In this document: piece after piece, positions 7,025-12,467 of the stretch | How the letters are laid out: every line of letters begins with the position of its first letter | Position numbering within the stretch: the stretch's first letter is position 1 | Assembly (NCBI GenBank): GCA_030849805.1 | Contig: JASANZ010001732.1 | Span: 1 to 12,467, forward strand | Origin: Sergeia podlipaevii | Taxonomy: Eukaryota > Euglenozoa > Kinetoplastea > Trypanosomatida > Trypanosomatidae | DNA: 12,467 nucleotides | Direction of reading: 5' to 3' | Position numbers and translations under genes: made by a program | Notes under the pieces: generated by a model | Databases searched by the model: none | What the model was told of the DNA's origin: nothing | Seen by the model: the letters and a program-made list of their open reading frames with translations, nothing else

Positions 7025-8437
7025 TTAGGAGGTTGTTTGCTCCACTGACTTGACAAGTTCAGCGACACTGCTGACAGATGATGCGTTCTTGATCAAATAC
7101 GTACCAAGAAGAATACAAGCCTTTCTCACCGACACCCGCTGTGCAATGTTCGCAATCACCTCCACGTCTGCTACATGAGCAAGGCCAACTGACCTGCGTA
7201 CCATCTCAGCGCCAGCAAACCCAACGGTATCGCGCCACACGCCCTCGAGAAATGCCCCAGCAAACCCACTGGCCGCGGCAAATGCAGAGTCACAGGTACA
7301 CGTCTTGGCGAGCTGCACGAAGTGCGCGCTGAATCGTTCCCATAACGCGGTGATATCACGCAACAGTAGCTGACGTGAGTTCGCCACTCCGGTGGTGAGG
7401 TCGACCGCCACACGTAGGGTGTCCTCAACCCCCACGAGTTTGCCCACATCGTCGCACTGATGCGTACGCTGGGCAAGCAGTGATGGAATGGCAAGGTAGT
7501 TGATAAGTAAGTTCCCAATCACTGTGCCAATATCAAATCCCATCGGGCCGTAGAAACCGAATTCGGCGTCAATCACCTTTACTCGCGTTGCGTCGATAAA
7601 GACGCTACCACAGTGAAGATCACCGTGAATGTGTGCCTGGGGCTGGTTCATAAAGGCATATTTCAGCTGCGCCACCTTCAACAAGAGCTCCGCGTCATTG
7701 TGCAGGTACTGCTGGACAAAGGGTTCAAGCTCGCGCTCGTACTGATTGCGTTCGTGTGCCATGTAAGGATCAGTGAAGATGAGGTCCTCAGTGATGCGAC
7801 ACATTTCAACGTTAGTGAACCGCTGCATCGCCAGCTTCTTCTCCGTTGGGTTAGCCGCAAAGTCGGAAGTGAAGAAGTGCACATGGGCGAGATAGCGTGC
7901 CAGCAATGGCACTATATGGTCGTACATGCGCACCCTCACCAGCTCATGCCGCCAGATGGCGCAGTCGGAGAGGTCCTCCACCACCATCACAGCCATAGTA
8001 GGCTCGTAGTACAGCACCTGCTCGGTTACTTCTGGGCAGATGGCATGATGAGCGAGAAGCGTCTCGGCCTCGAGACGGCAGCGATCAAGCGTGAGCTGCC
8101 ACGATTCACCAACGCTGCGCACGTAGGGGAGTGCCTGCTTGAGCACGACACGACTGCGGCCTGTGTGATCCAAAAGGCAGAAAACAAGGTTGAGATTGCC
8201 ATCTCCAACCTCCACTGCAGACTTCAGCACTCCCTGCTTGATGCTACCGATAGAGTTGCCACCCTCAGGGATCGTCCACAGAGGCAGCGTTCTCTCCGCG
8301 TACGCAACCGCATCTCCTTCACTCAATGAATGGTATTGCGTATCGCAACCACTCTGCACGGTAGCTTGAACTCCTGAAAGCGTAAAACCCTTCTCATCTG
8401 TCTTACTCCCTCGGAGCATCGTAGCAGGGGACGCCAT
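7025..8437 (-). CDS. mtnK: S-methyl-5-thioribose kinase (methionine salvage)
   Basis: This enzyme phosphorylates 5-methylthioribose with ATP to 5-methylthioribose-1-phosphate, returning the methylthio group left over from polyamine synthesis to methionine. The 470-aa product carries family landmarks in order: GDGNLN nucleotide loop (78-83), a Lys in VVLKQA (Lys100), VGESW (109-113), the catalytic loop HGDLH (271-275), the metal-binding DAEF where bacterial members usually have DPEF (290-293), YGPMGFDIG (296-304), and VRRSVGLAHVAD (413-424). The frame is open to an ATG at 8548, but a good acceptor AG at 8472-8471 makes the ATG at 8437 the first one in the mRNA; this removes 37 residues that merely translate a pyrimidine-rich leader. 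The protein is longer than the roughly 400-aa bacterial enzymes because of an extended N-terminus and an approximately 30-residue insertion near 315-358. No C-terminal SKL-type glycosome signal is present, so a cytosolic location is likely. It could be an old lateral acquisition, but plants also have this kinase. Confidence 0.93.
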   Translation of the reverse strand: MASPATMLRGSKTDEKGFTLSGVQATVQSGCDTQYHSLSEGDAVAYAERTLPLWTIPEGGNSIGSIKQGVLKSAVEVGDGNLNLVFCLLDHTGRSRVVLKQALPYVRSVGESWQLTLDRCRLEAETLLAHHAICPEVTEQVLYYEPTMAVMVVEDLSDCAIWRHELVRVRMYDHIVPLLARYLAHVHFFTSDFAANPTEKKLAMQRFTNVEMCRITEDLIFTDPYMAHERNQYERELEPFVQQYLHNDAELLLKVAQLKYAFMNQPQAHIHGDLHCGSVFIDATRVKVIDAEFGFYGPMGFDIGTVIGNLLINYLAIPSLLAQRTHQCDDVGKLVGVEDTLRVAVDLTTGVANSRQLLLRDITALWERFSAHFVQLAKTCTCDSAFAAASGFAGAFLEGVWRDTVGFAGAEMVRRSVGLAHVADVEVIANIAQRVSVRKACILLGTYLIKNASSVSSVAELVKSVEQTTS

Positions 8438-8492
8438 AACTTGTCGTTTAAAATGAAGATGATGTGTGTGCTGAAAAAGTAGGAAGAGGGAG
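8438..8492 (-). promoter_or_regulatory. Putative spliced-leader acceptor and short leader of the MTR kinase gene
   Basis: On the minus strand a tract made almost only of C and T (8492-8473) ends in TTTTTCAG with the AG at 8472-8471. RNA would start at 8470, giving a 33-nt leader with no upstream ATG before the start codon at 8437. A second T-rich tract at about 8551-8571 is further away and would place the mRNA start near the ATG at 8548. Confidence 0.65.
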
Positions 8493-9402
8493 TATGTGTG
8501 TATTGATAGTAATAACAATAACTTTTTTTGAAACATGCACAAGAGCATAGCAAAAAAAAAAAGAGGAGAACGTGTTTAAAGGAAAGTTTAATGATGTAAA
8601 TAAAGACAGCAATGAAGCATGTGTGAGCCCTAGATATGCTTTAAAGGTATCAAGGAAAGGATTTTTTTTTTGAAAAAAAAAGGACGCGGAGCAGGTCGTC
8701 TTATCCAAAGTAGTAGTGTAAATGTTATTATAGTGTTTGTGAAGGTTGCATCACGTAAATGGACGTACAGTTCAACTGGGGGGGGGGGAAGGCAGAAAAA
8801 AAAGATCATATGCAAATAAATATATAAGCGGCCAATTGTTTTAAAAAGGAAAAAAAAAAAAAAACTTGACGTACAAAAGCAAAAAGGTGAGCTTGGAAGA
8901 TCAATATTTTTTTGTTTTTATATTGTATTCTTTCGCAGTTGCTGCTACTCAGCTCCTCTTTTTCTATTTAAAATAGCTTACTAAAAAGCAACCAAGAAGA
9001 AAACACAGGCATCCATTGTTTCAGAAAGCCCTAAAAAATAAAGCTGTTATGATGCAAAAAGAAAAAAAAAAGAGCCACAATGGGGACTCCTAATTGCTAA
9101 TACAAATGACTTCCCTAATATATATGAAAACAAGGAGAAAAAAAGAAAATGTATGAAGATCCCTCTCCCTCCCCTCACACACAAAAATACAAAAACTATT
9201 TATTGATCTCGAAGGGCAAACAAGCAGTTTTGATATTGAAAAGAAAGTGATAATCAAAAGATATTCTTCTTTCTAAACAGCACACAAAAAAAAAAAGAAA
9301 CTTGAGTGCCCATACAATGGATGCATTTTTTTTTATCTTCTTCTTTTTTTTTTTCTTTCCTTCTTGTTCGTTTTTCATTTTGTGTGTTGTGTTTTGATAG
9401 TT
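8493..9402. other. AT-rich spacer upstream of the MTR kinase gene
   Basis: About 0.9 kb with no convincing gene on either strand. It contains numerous A runs, an 11-base G run at 8778-8788, and, about 40 bases past the stop codon of the 398-aa gene, a T-rich plus-strand block (9327-9360). That block reads as an A-rich stretch in the mRNA 3' untranslated region, against the usual orientation of homopolymers here. Confidence 0.6.
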
Positions 9403-10599
9403 CTAATGTGCAGGAGCTTTGGATGGCTCGCGAGTAGGTGTAGTTGACGTATCAATCATACCTGAAAGCCGCGTCGATGCATTGGACGACGCCTCTCTAC
9501 CCGCCTGCTGACTCTCTAGAGCCTTCACACGTGCCTCAAGATGCGCGTTTTGCTCGGTAAGTGTGCGCACCGTTTGCAGAAGCTCAGAGAGTGCTCGTGC
9601 CTGCTCATCAATCACCTTGGCCACCACAGCGTCACTGGATGTGAGAGTCAAAGGCCTCTGCTTGTGCTGCGCTCCTTCTGCGGCGTGCGATGAGCATATA
9701 CCAGAGGCCTCAAGACGTTTCCCGCCGCAGCCAGCAGCGCTCAGAACGTTGTTCGCAACATTGGCGTCTGTGTCGTGCTGTGCGTTCAAGGCGTAGTACT
9801 CTGCCATCTCCGGCGTGCTCACACCAACTGCTTCGACAGAAATTAGAGGTGGCGCCTGTGGGCTCGTGAATGCGCTGCTTGAACAGCTGCCAAGGTTCTG
9901 TTGACGAGGCGACACCGGGGGCGAGAGGGTGGCCACCGCAATGCCAAGAGCAGTCGCGCTCCCCATCATTTCATCGATGCTGTCTCCACGGAAGAAGGCT
10001 GGACTGGGGTGTGCGCTCGGGGTGGTGCTCCTGCTGCCACCCAAACGATGGTGCTGGACGCGCTTGACAGTCTTCGCGTCCGGCCACTCACTCGCGGAGT
10101 GCGCACTGGCCATGCTCGTGGCTGCTGCCTCCTCCTCCTCCTGTTCCCCTTCGGTACCTCCTTTTGAGCCTTGAACGTAGTGACGCATACGCACATGCGC
10201 GGAGGTATCAGAGAGGCTGACCCTAGCGCTATGCCGGCTCTGAGAGTTGTGTTCAGCGTTTGATCCAGGAGGAATACTGCCGCCTGCGCGAGGCGTCACA
10301 ATTCTGTAAACACGCTCATCACCCGTTTCAGGTGACGCAACGCCAATGACATCAGTGTCCAGTGTCTCGTGGGCCACACTACTGCTATCGCCAATCACTA
10401 CAACAGAGGTGCGCGTGCACGACACAGGGCAGCCAGTGTTAGAGATGCTGGCAGGATTGGGTGAAAGTGATACAGGATTCTGATGTGCAGAAGTCTTGTT
10501 TGCGGCTTGGGGATCATCGCTGGTTGGAAAGCGATATGCGGGATCTGGATGACAGAGAACAGGCCGTCCTGCTACTGATGCATTGTAAGAAGAGCTCAT
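9403..10599 (-). CDS. Hypothetical Ser/Pro-rich protein with C-terminal coiled coil
   Basis: I do not recognise this 398-aa protein as a member of a named family. Residues 1-320 are low-complexity and probably disordered, rich in Ser, Ala, Thr and Pro, with an acidic patch EQEEEE (152-157). Several SP/TP sites are present (for example LSPPVSPR at 225-232 and TPTR at 387-390) that could be phosphorylated by proline-directed kinases. Residues about 324-366 form a heptad-like helix with regularly spaced Val/Ile/Leu (VVAKVI, ALSELL, VRTL, HLEARVKALE), a good candidate for a dimerising coiled coil. There is no signal peptide or membrane segment. The frame extends upstream to 10740, but only through a GTG; the first in-frame ATG is 10599, and no ATG precedes it after the predicted acceptors. 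Base composition matches the neighbouring genes and contrasts with the flanking spacers, so it is very probably expressed. It may be a cytoskeletal or scaffold protein, but this is a guess. Confidence 0.8.
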   Translation of the reverse strand: MSSSYNASVAGRPVLCHPDPAYRFPTSDDPQAANKTSAHQNPVSLSPNPASISNTGCPVSCTRTSVVVIGDSSSVAHETLDTDVIGVASPETGDERVYRIVTPRAGGSIPPGSNAEHNSQSRHSARVSLSDTSAHVRMRHYVQGSKGGTEGEQEEEEAAATSMASAHSASEWPDAKTVKRVQHHRLGGSRSTTPSAHPSPAFFRGDSIDEMMGSATALGIAVATLSPPVSPRQQNLGSCSSSAFTSPQAPPLISVEAVGVSTPEMAEYYALNAQHDTDANVANNVLSAAGCGGKRLEASGICSSHAAEGAQHKQRPLTLTSSDAVVAKVIDEQARALSELLQTVRTLTEQNAHLEARVKALESQQAGREASSNASTRLSGMIDTSTTPTREPSKAPAH

Positions 10600-10652
10600 G
10601 TTGTAGAAGTCCCGCGTACAAATATGGCTCCCCTTATGTGTGATATAGATAT

Positions 10653-10781
10653 CTGATGAGTAAATAAATAAATAAAAACTAGTTTGCGCGATGTAACAAA
10701 AACACACACTTTTGTCTTTCGTTTTTGCGCTTTCCCTCACTCACCTCTTACGGTATCTGAGGTTTTTTTAAAAAAAAAGAT
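10653..10781 (-). promoter_or_regulatory. Putative spliced-leader acceptor region of the 398-aa protein gene
   Basis: On the minus strand a T-rich tract (complement of the A/G run at 10771-10781) is followed by CCTCAG with the AG at 10758-10757. A second candidate, CATCAG with the AG at 10654-10653, follows the T-rich TTTATTTATTTATTTA stretch. From either site the first ATG met is 10599, so the choice does not alter the protein. Confidence 0.5.
10661..10676. repeat. (TAAA)4 tetranucleotide repeat
   Basis: Four perfect TAAA units lie between the two acceptor candidates of the 398-aa protein gene. On the coding strand they read as TTTA units and may act as part of a pyrimidine-rich splice signal. 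Confidence 0.85.
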
Positions 10782-11022
10782 AGAAACAATAGTCAATAAA
10801 AGAAGAATTTCCTGCTGCTAGACAACAGATGCGCAAAGAAATACATAATAAGAAAGAAAGCAGGAAAAAAAAGGCAGTTAACTTCAGAGAACAGTGATTG
10901 TAATACAAGAAAAAAAAAAACATTAACCTACGTGCAAGAAAAAAAGGAAAGAAAAACGCTTCATCTTATTTTATTTATTTATTTTAAAAGGAATATATTA
11001 AAGTGAGGCAACAACTAGCGTA
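10782..11022. other. Short AT-rich spacer between the NSRP1-like and 398-aa protein genes
   Basis: About 240 bases with A runs and a TTTATTTATTTATTTT stretch just past the stop codon of the NSRP1-like gene. No coding potential or structured RNA seen; presumably 3' untranslated region. Confidence 0.6.
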
Positions 11023-12081
11023 CTATATAATGCGCACACACTGCATAATTCTAGCCTCGCATCTGGAAGCACAGACATTAATAGCAACCTCATCCGCCCG
11101 TGCTCGCTTGCGCGCTTCACGTGCCTCATACAGAGATCGTTTGTGCTCTTCAGCAGCACTCTGGCGCTTCGCAGTAGCAGCAGCAGCAGAATTGCTGGTT
11201 TCTCCATTAACAAAACGTGTACTGGGCCCTTGTGTTGCCTCCACATCTTCTGCAGACGGTGCAGCACCAACCAAGCGCTGCAGCTCCGCTAGATCAGGGG
11301 CTGGGGCGCTGCTTATGCCATCGGCATGCGCAATCGACGCCTCAGTATCTGTACTCCCTCGTTCCGCTTCTCGATTTACCACTACACTCCCCGTCTCAAT
11401 AGCGGCACTCATGATACGGTCGTAGTAGTCACCTGCAAAATGCGCATCTCCTACCGAAGGTACAACGGATACCGTCGCAGAGTCACCCACCACAGCGGCG
11501 GCCTCTGACTCCACTTTGCGCAAGTACGCCTCCAGTACATCAGCGGTGTCCTCACGTTCTACAGTCACTGTACTGTCTGGGTCGGCAATTGGGTCTGCAT
11601 CCTCGCGGCGTTTGATATGCCTGCGCAGCAACTCCTTGTACTGAGGTGTTACAAAGACCCCCACTTCGAGATCCTTCTCCACAAGTCCCGCGTCATTGGC
11701 CTCGCTCGCACGCTCCGCTTTAATTCTTCGAAGCAACAGCTGTTCCTTGTCCTCTTTTCTCAACTGCAGAGCAGCCGCTATAGAGTCCCCAAATACACTG
11801 CCCCCGCCGCCTCTGACAGCAGCAGAACCACTGCTACTTGACCATACAGCGCCACCTCTGTGGCAATTCATCTGCTCTATAGTCTTCTTTCGCCTCTCCT
11901 CCTGGCTACGCTGCACATCAGCAGCGGTGAGTGTAAAGCGCTTTCTCTGGTCCAACACTGCCATTGCGTTCGCTATCGACGGTGGCTGTGATGTACTACT
12001 AGTATTGGTGGTAGCTTCTCCTCCCAGGGAATCTGAAGAAGAGGTGCTCATGCTGTCGCTATCATCGTCAAAGAGAGACAT
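11023..12081 (-). CDS. NSRP1/CCDC55-like (DUF2040) putative splicing regulator
   Basis: The 352-aa protein resembles nuclear speckle splicing regulatory protein 1, a nuclear RNA-processing factor. After an acidic Ser-rich N-terminus (1-30), residues 101-160 form the family's charged helix. This contains IAAALQLRKEDKEQLLLRRI (101-120), followed by VFVTPQYKELLRR (142-154), which parallels the diagnostic FVTSAYKKKL of NSRP1. Further on, ADVLEAYLRKV (180-190) and FAGDYYDRIMSAAIE (215-229) match in order the family's short Leu-rich helix and its conserved aromatic segment. Near the C-terminus KRQ (305-307) and REARKRAR (321-328) make a plausible nuclear localisation signal. The frame could be opened three bases earlier on GTG, but the first ATG is 12081. 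Arg-Ser-rich tails of animal NSRP1 are not present. Identification rests on motif order rather than a search, so it is probable, not certain. In trypanosomatids it would act mostly on trans-splicing, as cis-introns are very rare. Confidence 0.72.
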   Translation of the reverse strand: MSLFDDDSDSMSTSSSDSLGGEATTNTSSTSQPPSIANAMAVLDQRKRFTLTAADVQRSQEERRKKTIEQMNCHRGGAVWSSSSGSAAVRGGGGSVFGDSIAAALQLRKEDKEQLLLRRIKAERASEANDAGLVEKDLEVGVFVTPQYKELLRRHIKRREDADPIADPDSTVTVEREDTADVLEAYLRKVESEAAAVVGDSATVSVVPSVGDAHFAGDYYDRIMSAAIETGSVVVNREAERGSTDTEASIAHADGISSAPAPDLAELQRLVGAAPSAEDVEATQGPSTRFVNGETSNSAAAATAKRQSAAEEHKRSLYEAREARKRARADEVAINVCASRCEARIMQCVRII

Positions 12082-12320
12082 CACTCTGCTATATTAAAAC
12101 AAAGAACGACGCTCTCTTTCCCAAAGTATTTTCAGACTGTGCCGTATGCAAAACACACAGCAGCACTTGGGAGATGCAATAACTATATATATACTCTATA
12201 TCAACTGCTATTGTCTCCTATTTTTTTTTAAAAAGGTCCCCACATCAAAATAAAACTATCTCCCTTTGTTTGCAAACAGAAAAATACAGTGAGAAAAAAA
12301 AAAGAAGTTGCTACATACCA
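12082..12320 (-). promoter_or_regulatory. Putative 5' leader and acceptor region of the NSRP1-like gene
   Basis: The best pyrimidine tract upstream of the start codon is the complement of 12283-12306; the first AG after it on the minus strand is at 12265-12264, and another AG lies at 12312-12311 behind the A13 run. With either site the leader is about 180-230 nt and contains one upstream ATG at 12245-12243, opening a five-codon frame ending in TAA at 12230-12228. A closer but weaker site (AG at 12138-12137) would exclude that frame. The sequence alone does not decide. Confidence 0.35.
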
Positions 12321-12467
12321 AAAAAAAAAAAATCAACAACAAAAACATATTTAGTCACCAAACTACCTCACAAACAAAACATTCACAAACCAACAAAAAT
12401 GTTTTATCAATTTATAATAAAGCACTTCAATAAACGCACAGCAGTGCCTCCCCAGCAACACTAGCCG
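12321..12467. other. A-rich spacer at the right edge
   Basis: AT-rich sequence with A runs and no supportable gene on either strand. A plus-strand frame here is Lys/Thr-rich translation of the A runs. It presumably belongs to the 3' untranslated region of a further minus-strand gene to the right. Confidence 0.5.

Noticed and set aside
7613..8329. Plus-strand open frame of 238 codons
   Set aside because: It lies wholly antisense to the MTR kinase, whose catalytic motifs are clear. The reading is His/Leu-rich without recognisable domains and is a shadow of the codon bias.
8438..8548. Alternative start of the MTR kinase at 8548, adding 37 residues with a hydrophobic stretch like a signal sequence
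   Set aside because: The hydrophobic residues are translation of a T/C-rich leader that contains the best acceptor (AG at 8472-8471). The enzyme family has no signal peptide and the motif spacing is complete without it.
10600..10740. Upstream extension of the 398-aa protein to 10740
   Set aside because: The frame there opens on GTG, not ATG, and the sequence has spacer composition. No in-frame ATG occurs before 10599.

Overview
The window looks like nuclear DNA of a trypanosomatid (kinetoplastid) protist; the genus cannot be fixed from this sequence. All four convincing genes lie on the minus strand, have no introns, and are separated by AT-rich spacers full of A runs (T runs on the coding strand). 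Several of those T-rich tracts end in an AG shortly before the start codon of the next gene. This fits a polycistronic directional cluster whose mRNAs are matured by spliced-leader trans-splicing. A kinetoplastid-style PHO80-family cyclin supports the assignment. I see no strand switch, bacterial signals, tRNA or rRNA genes, or transposons.

In transcription order (right to left) the layout is as follows. (1) 12081-11023 encodes a 352-aa protein resembling nuclear speckle splicing regulatory protein 1 (NSRP1/CCDC55, DUF2040). (2) 10599-9403 encodes a 398-aa Ser/Pro-rich protein of unknown function with a C-terminal coiled coil. (3) 8437-7025 encodes a 470-aa S-methyl-5-thioribose kinase (MtnK) of the methionine salvage pathway. 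(4) 5000-1167 encodes a 1277-aa PHO80-like cyclin with very long low-complexity arms, an approximately 200-residue insertion inside the cyclin domain, and an acidic, tyrosine-rich tandem-repeat tail. The left edge (about 1-144) looks like the 5' untranslated leader of a fifth minus-strand gene that starts outside the window.

The spacers are long (about 2.0 kb between genes 3 and 4, 1.0 kb between 2 and 3, 1.2 kb after gene 4) and hold homopolymers, a (TG)13 microsatellite and short repeats, but no convincing genes. The four genes have no evident shared pathway, as expected in kinetoplastid gene clusters, where expression is set mainly after transcription. Start codons were chosen as the first in-frame ATG after the best trans-splice acceptor; this shortens the longest possible frames of the kinase and, because those frames open on GTG, also of the two upstream genes.
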